Of a DNA stretch of 64,000 nt, positions 1 through 8,878 are shown piece by piece. A model generated the notes under the pieces. That model made no database searches and was not told the DNA's origin. It saw only the letters and a list, made by a program, of their open reading frames with translations. How positions within the stretch are numbered: position 1 is the first letter of the stretch; each line of letters begins with the position of its first letter. This DNA comes from Drosophila pseudoobscura (taxonomy: Eukaryota; Arthropoda; Insecta; Diptera; Drosophilidae). Where the stretch lies: positions 30,642,868-30,706,867 of the forward strand of contig NC_046681.1 in NCBI RefSeq assembly GCF_009870125.1, given 5' to 3'. The position numbers and the translations under genes were made by a program.

Positions 1-2183
1 TTTTGGGTAGCCATGAGCTGATTCATGCCAGTCGCCAGGATTGCTGTGTCGTCAGCATAGGTAGCCAAGAGCATACCCCTGTCGCGAGGAAGCGGCATGT
101 CGTATGTATACAGATTGTATAGAACTGGCCCAAGTACGCTGCCCTGAGGAACGCCTGCTGCAATCTTTTTGTACCCTGACTTGACTCCGCCTGTGCATTC
201 CACATAGAAAGTTCGATCGTCCAAGTAGTGGGACAAGACTCTGTATATTGCTGCCGGCAACAGCTGCTTCATCTTGTACTTCAGGCCCGAATGCCAGACT
301 CGGTCGAATGCCTCCTGTATGTCCATGTAGATGGCTGAGCAGTACAGGTTGTTCTCATATGTGGACAGAATGAACTTCGAGACTCTCCCCAATTGGTGTT
401 CAGCCGCGTGCACCTGTCTGAAGCCGAACTGATGGTTTGGAATAGCCTCGACAAATCCATCAGCTTCCATCATCCTGGTCAGAATGAGACGCTCAAACAG
501 TTTCGACAGACCCGAAAGCAGACTGATAGGGCGATAAGATGCCAACTTATCGGCGGGTTTTCCTGGCTTGGGGATCATGCTAACAGCCGCGTGCTTCCAT
601 CTGTTAGGAAAACAACCAATCCTAAGGGAGCTGTTGCATATGAGTGCAAAATACAGGAGAGCAGACTTGGGTAGAGCTTTTATAGTCCGATTGTCGATCC
701 TGTCCATTCCTGGGGCCTTTTTCACCTTCAGTACCTTGACCTGTGCCTCAATCTCAGGAAGAGTGATCGCCCTGAATCTCAAATTGGGACCAGGGGATCC
801 AAACTCTTCAAGGGACTCCTCGATGACTCGTATATCGGCTGCCGCGCTGGTCAGTACAGGCTTGAATCTCTGCTCCAGATGCCTCGCAAAGGACTCTGCC
901 TTCTCCTCAGTGCTCTTGCACCAGGGATCATCTGCATTATTCTCTCCATCCGCACAAAACTTCCTCACAGGCAAATTGGCTGCTGGCTGCCGCTTCAATC
1001 CATTGGTCAATCTCCACAGCTTTGCCATGCTGTAGCGATCAGTGGGATCGATTGAACCAATGATTGCGTCCGCGCGTCTGGCTTTGTCCGCTTCTAGCTC
1101 CTTGTGGATCCTGTTGGCTAGCATGTTGTACAGGTGCCGCACTGCTGGGTCATGGTTCCGCTTCAGCATATTCCTTAGGCGCCTCTTGGTGGCAATCATC
1201 AGCCGTATGCGATTGCTGACCTGGTACTCAGCTTGGGCTCTAGGTCGGACGGGCCTCCTCAAACTGCTTGTGGCATGTTCCGCTGCCTCCAACACGTTCC
1301 TCTCTAGGATATTGGCTGCATCATCGACATCCTCTGCTGACCTGAGCTCAGTATTCAGATGGATGTGTGAGTCGAGCCAAGATTGGAACCTCGATATGCT
1401 GGCCCCTGGGGGCAAGAGGCGTCTCCTGTTCACCGCCTCGGCTGGAGACATGCTCAGCTGAATCACCATTGGGAGATGATCAGATGAGAGGTCGTTCAGA
1501 TGGGAGATATGCAGCAACTCATCCCTCACGCCCTTGTAGACCGCGAAGTCGATTGCAGATGGTGTATGCCGAGTATTGTAAGGGTAGTGAGTGGGAGATC
1601 CAGTAGCCAGAATGTTGCAGCTACTTTCTTGAACGGCCCTGAGCAGCTTTCCGCCTCTTCTACACGCCCTTGCGTTTCCCCACCACGAATTCTTCGCGTT
1701 CCAATCGCCGGCAGCAATGAATCTTGGCCCCAACTGACCAAACAATGCCAAGAAATCATCCTCAGTCCATTCCTGCATTGGGGGGCAGTAAATGGAAGAG
1801 ACCACCAGTCGGCCGCCATCAGGCAGGGTCAGGGTAGCGGATGCACACTGAATGTGGTCCGTAGCTATATTCGGCAGGGCAATATGAAGGATTCCAGCTC
1901 TGATTAAGAGCAGGGATCCCCCACGACCAGTCCCAGATGGGTGATTGGCACCGTAAGTACAGTATCCATTGACGCTGAAGGTCTCTGAGTTTTTAAAATG
2001 AGACTCAGAGACCATCAGAACGTCAACTTCGTGTCTGCATGCAAATGCCGCAAGTTCGGCTGTCTTCCCTCGGAGTCCCGAGGCGTTCCAAAATACAATC
2101 TTTAGATTGCTGTGGTGGCGGGTAGAGTTACTGGGATTAGTATTAAACATTTCTGGCATACGAGTTCGCCTGAATGCTGGCAT
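1..2183 (-). CDS. ORF2 endonuclease-reverse transcriptase, family I copy A (partial, C-terminus outside window)
   Basis: This reading frame starts at 2183 and runs leftwards off the window with no stop. It is the N-terminal two thirds of the polyprotein seen complete in copy B (5603-8878). It contains an APE-type endonuclease (FWNASG near residue 33, SES with E60, GDWNAK, SDHLP) and the first RT motifs (SYRPISLL, HQFGFR, YMDIQEAFDRVW, GVPQGSVLGP), with YADD close to the left edge. The start codon overlaps the end of gag by 41 nt in a different frame. No frameshift was seen, so this part looks intact. Confidence 0.93.
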   Translation of the reverse strand, partial: MPAFRRTRMPEMFNTNPSNSTRHHSNLKIVFWNASGLRGKTAELAAFACRHEVDVLMVSESHFKNSETFSVNGYCTYGANHPSGTGRGGSLLLIRAGILHIALPNIATDHIQCASATLTLPDGGRLVVSSIYCPPMQEWTEDDFLALFGQLGPRFIAAGDWNAKNSWWGNARACRRGGKLLRAVQESSCNILATGSPTHYPYNTRHTPSAIDFAVYKGVRDELLHISHLNDLSSDHLPMVIQLSMSPAEAVNRRRLLPPGASISRFQSWLDSHIHLNTELRSAEDVDDAANILERNVLEAAEHATSSLRRPVRPRAQAEYQVSNRIRLMIATKRRLRNMLKRNHDPAVRHLYNMLANRIHKELEADKARRADAIIGSIDPTDRYSMAKLWRLTNGLKRQPAANLPVRKFCADGENNADDPWCKSTEEKAESFARHLEQRFKPVLTSAAADIRVIEESLEEFGSPGPNLRFRAITLPEIEAQVKVLKVKKAPGMDRIDNRTIKALPKSALLYFALICNSSLRIGCFPNRWKHAAVSMIPKPGKPADKLASYRPISLLSGLSKLFERLILTRMMEADGFVEAIPNHQFGFRQVHAAEHQLGRVSKFILSTYENNLYCSAIYMDIQEAFDRVWHSGLKYKMKQLLPAAIYRVLSHYLDDRTFYVECTGGVKSGYKKIAAGVPQGSVLGPVLYNLYTYDMPLPRDRGMLLATYADDTAILATGMNQLMATQ

Positions 2184-4320
2184 ATAGACAATCTGTTAAT
2201 TTAGTCATTTGTTCAATTAATACATCCATTTTCCCTTCCAGTTTTTGAGTAGATTCAGCAGCGGCGGCCGCATGCTGGATCCGCTCCTGAGTCAGCAGGG
2301 TGATGAGATAGTCCAGTTTCTGGCTGAGCTCATCGCTAGAACGGACACTCTGACTGCTCACCACGGGCTGGAATCCAGTTGTGGTCGCTGCTGGCGGCAC
2401 CGAATGCCATACTTGCCTCCCAGGAAGAGGCTGGGAATGACTCGCTGGTTGCCGTGTGCGGAGTGCATCGGCATAACTGCTCATTTGAACTGGAGGAGCA
2501 GGAGCTCTTGCGCCAGAGCGCGCTCGCCGGCGGCTAGGTTGCTGCAGTGCTGGAAATCCCTGCTGGTTCATGACGGGTGGCTGGCGGGGACGCCGCAAAC
2601 CCTGAGTGGCGGGTAAGGTAGGCATCGAAAGTTTATTTAGCATCTTGTTGGTCTGATCTAACCCATTTCTTCTTTTGTTGCAGTACTCCTTATACTTCAC
2701 ACAGCCACGGTAGCTGGCAACATGGGGACCATCACAATTTGCGCATTTCGGCACCTCCTCCCGCTTCTTGGGGCAGTCCTTTGGGTCGTGTTTATCGCCG
2801 CACTTCAAACAAATAACTGCTCGGTTGCAGTAATTCTTCGAGTGCCCAAACATCTGACACTTATGACATTGAGGAACACCTGGCGCACGTATGGGCTTCT
2901 CCACCTTGACCCGTTGGCTGCAGATTGCCGTCAGCTCGTAGATACTATTGTTAATATCCTGAGGCTCTAGCTCAACCTCGAATAAGTCCAGTGGCTCTTT
3001 AGTAAATCTCTTAAGTATATTGGCAATATGCCTCACCTTATATCCGAGTCTACCAAGCTGTTCACGCACCCAATCTGTGGGTGTGGAGCGGTGCAGGTGG
3101 CGTATAACTATACGCATTCCCCTCTCGCTTTTCAGGCGAAACGTATGGTGCTCAACACCTTGTCCCTCATTTAGGAGCCGGATCAGGGCCCTATGTCCAT
3201 CGATTGTGTGGCACATTACCTTCAATGACCTATTAGCAGCAGGCCTGGTATCGTATGTACCAGCGCCAATGGCCTTATCGAAGCACTGTAGCAGGGGAAA
3301 GATGTCTGTAACATTAGGAATGTAAATAGGGGCTGGCCGCACAATTTTGGCGTCAGCAGTAGCAGCAGCATTGTTAGCGTGCGCAGTAGTAGGGGCAGGC
3401 GGGGGGGTGGTATGAGAAGTAGAGGGCCTGTTTGTGGGAACAGGTTCCTCGGCTTCCGTCTCTCCCTCGCTGCAGTCAGCATCCACATCCATATCAGCAT
3501 CAGAGAGAATGTTATAATAGTTTGTACTCATCTGGTTTGGGTCCCGTTTCTCCTTCGAGGATACTATCCGTTTGACCATCTTGGCCGACACCTTTGTAAT
3601 CGGCGAGGCCAGGGTGGTCGTCCGCTTCTTGTTACGGGCCTCCGACTCGGCCTTCAGCATGGCCATCACCTTCCTCTCCTTTGCGAGTTTTTCCCGCTGC
3701 TCCTTGAGAATCTCGTGCAGAGTCATCTGGCTCGGCACGGATGCTGCAAGGGCAGTAGGATTGGTAGCGTCAGCAGTGGCAGAACTGCCAGGGGCACAGG
3801 TAGCAGTAGAGGCAGCAGCAGCACGGGCAGCACCAGTAGAAACTGGCGTGCGTTGGGCAGCACCTACACGAGCAGCACTAGGAACTGTAGATGTTGATGG
3901 GCGTTTAGCTGTGGCGGCAGCTACGCGAGTAGGGGCGGTGGCTTTAGCAGCAGCACCAGGAATGGCAGCACAGGCAGTGGCGGCAGAGGCAGTAGCAGCA
4001 GAGGCTCTGGTCAGCATGGCAGAGGGGGGGGCTAGCAATGGCTTCACAGTGATCGGGGCCTGCATCAACTTGGCTGCAGCGGCAGCTGAGGTTGATGGCA
4101 TATCACTGGTCAGATCGGCCAGTGAGCTCGAGCGACAGGAAAGGGGCCGTAAATCACTTTGCGATATACCCGACATTAGCAGCGAGGGGGGGGAATGCAG
4201 ATCAACTTCGTTGTCTGAGCACGGAGCACTCGACGCCAAATTGGTCTTCTTTTTAGATTTAGGGCACGGTTTACGTACCATTGTTTGATGTTTGTAGCTT
4301 TTTTTTGTGCAGCTAAACAC
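2143..4320 (-). CDS. gag: Gag-like ORF1 protein, family I copy A (725 aa)
   Basis: This is a nucleic-acid-binding Gag of a telomeric non-LTR element, identical in length to copy B, where the motifs are given in detail. The N-terminal third is rich in Ala, Ser and Thr. A central conserved region (motif VRHLHRSTPTDWV) precedes three zinc knuckles starting at residue 485. A second Met at residue 14 is followed by a basic KSKKK-type cluster and is a reasonable alternative start. Known Drosophila telomeric Gags enter the nucleus and gather at chromosome ends; that role is inferred here from family membership. Confidence 0.93.
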   Translation of the reverse strand: MFSCTKKSYKHQTMVRKPCPKSKKKTNLASSAPCSDNEVDLHSPPSLLMSGISQSDLRPLSCRSSSLADLTSDMPSTSAAAAAKLMQAPITVKPLLAPPSAMLTRASAATASAATACAAIPGAAAKATAPTRVAAATAKRPSTSTVPSAARVGAAQRTPVSTGAARAAAASTATCAPGSSATADATNPTALAASVPSQMTLHEILKEQREKLAKERKVMAMLKAESEARNKKRTTTLASPITKVSAKMVKRIVSSKEKRDPNQMSTNYYNILSDADMDVDADCSEGETEAEEPVPTNRPSTSHTTPPPAPTTAHANNAAATADAKIVRPAPIYIPNVTDIFPLLQCFDKAIGAGTYDTRPAANRSLKVMCHTIDGHRALIRLLNEGQGVEHHTFRLKSERGMRIVIRHLHRSTPTDWVREQLGRLGYKVRHIANILKRFTKEPLDLFEVELEPQDINNSIYELTAICSQRVKVEKPIRAPGVPQCHKCQMFGHSKNYCNRAVICLKCGDKHDPKDCPKKREEVPKCANCDGPHVASYRGCVKYKEYCNKRRNGLDQTNKMLNKLSMPTLPATQGLRRPRQPPVMNQQGFPALQQPSRRRARSGARAPAPPVQMSSYADALRTRQPASHSQPLPGRQVWHSVPPAATTTGFQPVVSSQSVRSSDELSQKLDYLITLLTQERIQHAAAAAESTQKLEGKMDVLIEQMTKLTDCLYASIQANSYARNV

Positions 4321-4565
4321 AATTGTTAATATAGCGGAGGGGGGGGGGTGGTCAGCAGCGGCTGAAGCCTACCCCACGTTTTTTTCACTTTTGGCACTTT
4401 GGTTATGTAAGGCGGGTACTGAAAAAACTTTAACACGGCACAACACTTCGCGTTGCCCGGAATGTATTTACTGAATATTGCACAGTGTATATTTATACAT
4501 GTGCAATATTATTTCGTGGATTTTGTGGCGTTTTTGGCGATTTAATTATTAATTTTTGCGGAACG
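4321..4565 (-). other. 5' UTR of family I copy A
   Basis: About 245 bp lie between the gag start and the next element's tail. They contain a run of ten G on the plus strand near 4340 and an inverted repeat at 4474-4510. The same sequence precedes gag in copy B (11016-11260), so it is the element's own 5' end. No clear promoter motif was recognised. In Drosophila HeT-A, transcription of an element starts within the 3' end of its upstream neighbour, which here would be copy B. Confidence 0.7.
4474..4510. repeat. Inverted repeat (potential hairpin) in the family I 5' UTR
   Basis: AATATTGCAC (4474-4483) is mirrored exactly by GTGCAATATT (4501-4510). Inside the loop TGTAT and ATACA can pair again. 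An identical structure is in copy B at 11169-11205. Confidence 0.75.
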
Positions 4566-4577
4566 TTTTTTTTTTTT

Positions 4578-4699
4578 GATGTGTCGTATGCAGCGGAGGC
4601 GATACGTAACTAACATAGCGTAGCGTAACCCGGCTCGAGCCTTGGCCTGACCAGCAGGTTAGGGGAGCCAGGGCTACGTTACGTTATGTGGACTTTATT
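4578..4699 (-). terminator. 3'-end module of family I copy B: AATAAA, long hairpin, tail site
   Basis: The sense-strand AATAAA is the TTTATT at 4694-4699, about 116 nt before the 3' end, which is far for a poly(A) signal. Between them is an imperfect inverted repeat of about 23 bp (4614-4636 with 4665-4688), which would bring signal and cleavage site close together. The element ends in ACACATC followed by the oligo(A). Copy C has the same layout at 11267-11387 (arms 11302-11324 and 11353-11376; TTTATT at 11382). Confidence 0.6.
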
Positions 4700-5602
4700 G
4701 TACAGATACTTTTAATCTAGCATTTAAGGTACAAACTATTGGGGCTGCTAATATATAAATGTATGTATATGGCTGTCTACAGGCTGCTGTTAGCAGCCGT
4801 AGGCAGCAGATACAATGCTTTTTTTTTTTGCAGCAAGAATTCTCTTCTGCCAGCAGTTCTGCCGGCGCAATCATCTTTTTGTATTAACCTCTCCACCTTG
4901 GTAAACAGTCCGTTTGCCAAAGGGGGGAGGGGGAGTGGGTAGAGTTAAAGCATAACACTCTTGACTTAGACTAGGTTTAGGTTTATGTATAGAATATAAT
5001 TAAGGGGAAACATTTTGGTTGCCTTACAATTGGCAGGGAGGGCGATTATGTATACATATATGCTATTTATTCTAATTATTGTATTGTTCCTTTTTCCTTT
5101 TTGTCTTGTTTTGTTTCTCCTCTGCCCACTGGTCCGGGGCAGCCAGAGCTATTGCTTCCTTTGTTTATTTCTTCGTCTCTTCTTTCGTTGTTGTTCCGCC
5201 CTCTGGTCCGGGGCAGCCAGCATTGAGTTGAGTGTCTGTGTGGATGTGTGTTTGTATGTGCGCTTGTATGTGCGCAACGGTCCGTTGTCTCCGCAGTGGA
5301 AATGGCAGAAATCCACCACCTTCCAGTTGTTGTTGGCTTCTCTCTTCCTCTCAGGCAGTTCACTGGCAGCAATTCGGTATCTATAGGAGAAGGAGGAGAC
5401 AGAAATTGCGCAGCAGAAATGCTAACGCTCACAGTTTCAATCAGCAGCGCCTTGGTCGGACGCGTTTTTGGCAGTCGGTCGCATGAGTCTTCTACTCTGT
5501 GTGTTTTCTTTCGTGCGTGTGTGTCTTCTGTGTCCAGATGCGGCAGCCATGGTTGCTGGTACCTCCTTGGGGGCTGAACGGGACTTTGCTGGCGGTAAGT
5601 CT
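4700..5602 (-). other. 3' UTR of family I copy B
   Basis: Non-coding sense sequence lies between the ORF2 stop and the 3'-end module. Two copies of CTGGTCCGGGGCAGCCAG lie about 74 bp apart, at 5129 and 5203, matching the CTGGTCCGG motif in the 3' UTRs of families II and III. Pyrimidine-rich plus-strand stretches and a GTAAGT at 5595 hint at antisense splice sites, but the array is much less clear than in the other families. Open frames of up to 176 aa here are low-complexity and unconvincing. Confidence 0.7.
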
Positions 5603-8600
5603 TCACTGTTGCTGAGCATTTTGGGTGTTATTTCCTGTGTTTCTTGATCCTGTTGCCGACGGTGGTGGACTCTCATGGGCATTTGTGCTAGCGTGTGTGT
5701 GTGTGCCTCCATTGCCTTGGCCGTTCTCGCTGTGCCGCGAATGTGTGTCAGCTAACTCGTTCAGAGCTGCATCCAGTGCCAGGCCCAATCGCTCTAGTCG
5801 CTGCCTTCTGCTGCTGACCGTCAGATCAATCGTGGCTATGGGAGCAGGCTCCAGCAACCTTCTTCTGGGGAGTATGACCTCAGTGTAGTAATTATACTCT
5901 GTTGGCGGCGACACTGGGCGATCCATCCTGATCAGCATCCTCCGCATGTCATCAAGGTTCCGGTCGTGGCTGATTTGGTCTTCTTCGGTGAACGGGCGCT
6001 GGTTGGGGATCATCTCGATGCGGTTCCATTCGTGCTTCGCGAGTTCTTTTGGAAGGTGTTTGGCAAGATACTCGGAATACCGGGGTCTAGAGATTCGGTG
6101 CGGTACGTAGGGGTCATTGACCACTTTGGCTGCCTCAATGTTGTGGTGTGACCTCATTTGATCCGTGTACCTCTTGCATGTCCTCTCATAGACTGCCTCA
6201 ACCGTGTCCACTTCCAGGTCCCTGTGGATGGTGTCGTTCCTCACGTACCATGGAGCGTTACACATCAATCGAAGGGTCTTGTTCTGCTCAACCTGGATCC
6301 GTCCAAATTCTGCGCTGGTAGCTAATGGACCCCATACGGCCAATGTGTACTGCCAGATCGGTGCGATCATCTGCTTGTACAACATTACCTTTGTGTTGAG
6401 GTTCAATTTGCTGTTTGTGTTCAGGAGCCAGCGCAGTTTTTGGACCCTTGCCCTGACCTTTGTGATGACGTTTGTAATGTGCATGTGAAACTGAAGCTTA
6501 GCATCCAGCTTGACCCCCAGATATGAATGCACGGCGACGCTACTGATTCGCTGGTCGGCGATGTGCGGCTGCAAATCATCATCTGGCTGCTGGATCGAGC
6601 GCAATGTGTGCACTATATGCACAGTTTTGGAGGCATTGATGGTGATGCCCCATTGCTTTGCCCAGTTGGAGATGCTGAGCAGGAAGCGGTTGAGCTTTTG
6701 GGTAGCCGTGAGCTGATTCATGCCAGTCGCCAGGATTGCTGTGTCGTCAGCATAGGTAGCCAAGAGCATACCCCTGTCGCGAGGAAGCGGCATGTCGTAT
6801 GTATACAGATTGTATAGAACTGGCCCAAGTACGCTGCCCTGAGGAACGCCTGCTGCAATCTTTTTGTACCCTGACTTGACTCCGCCTGTGCATTCCACAT
6901 AGAAAGTTCGATCGTCCAAGTAGTGGGACAAGACTCTGTATATTGCTGCCGGCAACAGCTGCTTCATCTTGTACTTCAGGCCCGAATGCCAGACTCGGTC
7001 GAATGCCTCCTGTATGTCCATGTAGATGGCTGAGCAGTACAGGTTGTTCTCATATGTGGACAGAATGAACTTCGAGACTCTCCCCAATTGGTGTTCAGCC
7101 GCGTGCACCTGTCTGAAGCCGAACTGATGGTTTGGAATAGCCTCGACAAATCCATCAGCTTCCATCATCCTGGTCAGAATGAGACGCTCAAACAGTTTCG
7201 ACAGACCCGAAAGCAGACTGATAGGGCGATAAGATGCCAACTTATCGGCGGGTTTTCCTGGCTTGGGGATCATGCTAACAGCCGCGTGCTTCCATCTGTT
7301 AGGAAAACAACCAATCCTAAGGGAGCTGTTGCATATGAGTGCAAAATACAGGAGAGCAGACTTGGGTAGAGCTTTTATAGTCCGATTGTCGATCCTGTCC
7401 ATTCCTGGGGCCTTTTTCACCTTCAGTACCTTGACCTGTGCCTCAATCTCAGGAAGAGTGATCGCCCTGAATCTCAAATTGGGACCAGGGGATCCAAACT
7501 CTTCAAGGGACTCCTCGATGACTCGTATATCGGCTGCCGCGCTGGTCAGTACAGGCTTGAATCTCTGCTCCAGATGCCTCGCAAAGGACTCTGCCTTCTC
7601 CTCAGTGCTCTTGCACCAGGGATCATCTGCATTATTCTCTCCATCCGCACAAAACTTCCTCACAGGCAAATTGGCTGCTGGCTGCCGCTTCAATCCATTG
7701 GTCAATCTCCACAGCTTTGCCATGCTGTAGCGATCAGTGGGATCGATTGAACCAATGATTGCGTCCGCGCGTCTGGCTTTGTCCGCTTCTAGCTCCTTGT
7801 GGATCCTGTTGGCTAGCATGTTGTACAGGTGCCGCACTGCTGGGTCATGGTTCCGCTTCAGCATATTCCTTAGGCGCCTCTTGGTGGCAATCATCAGCCG
7901 TATGCGATTGCTGACCTGGTACTCAGCTTGGGCTCTAGGTCGGACGGGCCTCCTCAAACTGCTTGTGGCATGTTCCGCTGCCTCCAACACGTTCCTCTCT
8001 AGGATATTGGCTGCATCATCGACATCCTCTGCTGACCTGAGCTCAGTATTCAGATGGATGTGTGAGTCGAGCCAAGATTGGAACCTCGATATGCTGGCCC
8101 CTGGGGGCAAGAGGCGTCTCCTGTTCACCGCCTCGGCTGGAGACATGCTCAGCTGAATCACCATTGGGAGATGATCAGATGAGAGGTCGTTCAGATGGGA
8201 GATATGCAGCAACTCATCCCTCACGCCCTTGTAGACCGCGAAGTCGATTGCAGATGGTGTATGCCGAGTATTGTAAGGGTAGTGAGTGGGAGATCCAGTA
8301 GCCAGAATGTTGCAGCTACTTTCTTGAACGGCCCTGAGCAGCTTTCCGCCTCTTCTACACGCCCTTGCGTTTCCCCACCACGAATTCTTCGCGTTCCAAT
8401 CGCCGGCAGCAATGAATCTTGGCCCCAACTGACCAAACAATGCCAAGAAATCATCCTCAGTCCATTCCTGCATTGGGGGGCAGTAAATGGAAGAGACCAC
8501 CAGTCGGCCGCCATCAGGCAGGGTCAGGGTAGCGGATGCACACTGAATGTGGTCCGTAGCTATATTCGGCAGGGCAATATGAAGGATTCCAGCTCTGATT

Positions 8601-8878
8601 AAGAGCAGGGATCCCCCACGACCAGTCCCAGATGGGTGATTGGCACCGTAAGTACAGTATCCATTGACGCTGAAGGTCTCTGAGTTTTTAAAATGAGACT
8701 CAGAGACCATCAGAACGTCAACTTCGTGTCTGCATGCAAATGCCGCAAGTTCGGCTGTCTTCCCTCGGAGTCCCGAGGCGTTCCAAAATACAATCTTTAG
8801 ATTGCTGTGGTGGCGGGTAGAGTTACTGGGATTAGTATTAAACATTTCTGGCATACGAGTTCGCCTGAATGCTGGCAT
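5603..8878 (-). CDS. ORF2 endonuclease-reverse transcriptase, family I copy B (1091 aa)
   Basis: This is the enzyme for target-primed reverse transcription of a jockey-clade element. The N-terminal APE-like endonuclease shows FWNASG with N33, E60 in SES, YCPP, GDWNAK, SAIDFA and SDHLP. The RT domain follows: SYRPISLL, NHQFGFR, YMDIQEAFDRVW, GVPQGSVLGP, the catalytic YADD at residues 709-712, and SYLGV. The C-terminus is a thumb/accessory region ending in a low-complexity Ser/His/Asn/Gln tail. It starts inside the last 41 nt of gag in a different frame, so translation probably depends on reinitiation or coupling. All catalytic motifs are present, so it may be active. It resembles the family V ORF2 more than that of family IV. 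Confidence 0.96.
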   Translation of the reverse strand: MPAFRRTRMPEMFNTNPSNSTRHHSNLKIVFWNASGLRGKTAELAAFACRHEVDVLMVSESHFKNSETFSVNGYCTYGANHPSGTGRGGSLLLIRAGILHIALPNIATDHIQCASATLTLPDGGRLVVSSIYCPPMQEWTEDDFLALFGQLGPRFIAAGDWNAKNSWWGNARACRRGGKLLRAVQESSCNILATGSPTHYPYNTRHTPSAIDFAVYKGVRDELLHISHLNDLSSDHLPMVIQLSMSPAEAVNRRRLLPPGASISRFQSWLDSHIHLNTELRSAEDVDDAANILERNVLEAAEHATSSLRRPVRPRAQAEYQVSNRIRLMIATKRRLRNMLKRNHDPAVRHLYNMLANRIHKELEADKARRADAIIGSIDPTDRYSMAKLWRLTNGLKRQPAANLPVRKFCADGENNADDPWCKSTEEKAESFARHLEQRFKPVLTSAAADIRVIEESLEEFGSPGPNLRFRAITLPEIEAQVKVLKVKKAPGMDRIDNRTIKALPKSALLYFALICNSSLRIGCFPNRWKHAAVSMIPKPGKPADKLASYRPISLLSGLSKLFERLILTRMMEADGFVEAIPNHQFGFRQVHAAEHQLGRVSKFILSTYENNLYCSAIYMDIQEAFDRVWHSGLKYKMKQLLPAAIYRVLSHYLDDRTFYVECTGGVKSGYKKIAAGVPQGSVLGPVLYNLYTYDMPLPRDRGMLLATYADDTAILATGMNQLTATQKLNRFLLSISNWAKQWGITINASKTVHIVHTLRSIQQPDDDLQPHIADQRISSVAVHSYLGVKLDAKLQFHMHITNVITKVRARVQKLRWLLNTNSKLNLNTKVMLYKQMIAPIWQYTLAVWGPLATSAEFGRIQVEQNKTLRLMCNAPWYVRNDTIHRDLEVDTVEAVYERTCKRYTDQMRSHHNIEAAKVVNDPYVPHRISRPRYSEYLAKHLPKELAKHEWNRIEMIPNQRPFTEEDQISHDRNLDDMRRMLIRMDRPVSPPTEYNYYTEVILPRRRLLEPAPIATIDLTVSSRRQRLERLGLALDAALNELADTHSRHSENGQGNGGTHTHASTNAHESPPPSATGSRNTGNNTQNAQQQ

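Larger units (their letters stand above)
1..4565 (-). mobile_element. Family I (TART-like) non-LTR retrotransposon, copy A, 3' part outside window
   Basis: This is the 5' part of an autonomous element with Gag and most of ORF2; its 3' UTR lies beyond the left edge. Its sequence repeats copy B at an offset of 6695 bp. By eye the two are almost identical; I noticed one A/G difference near position 14. Its 5' end directly abuts the T-tract (4566-4577) of copy B, the head-to-tail arrangement expected of terminal addition. No LTR or flanking target duplication is visible. Confidence 0.93.

Noticed and set aside
3572..4288. Plus-strand 238-aa Ala/Val-rich open frame antisense to family I gag (and its copy at 10267-10983)
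   Set aside because: It mirrors the low-complexity Ala/Thr-rich coding sequence of gag; no domain, no start context, composition fully explained by the opposite strand.
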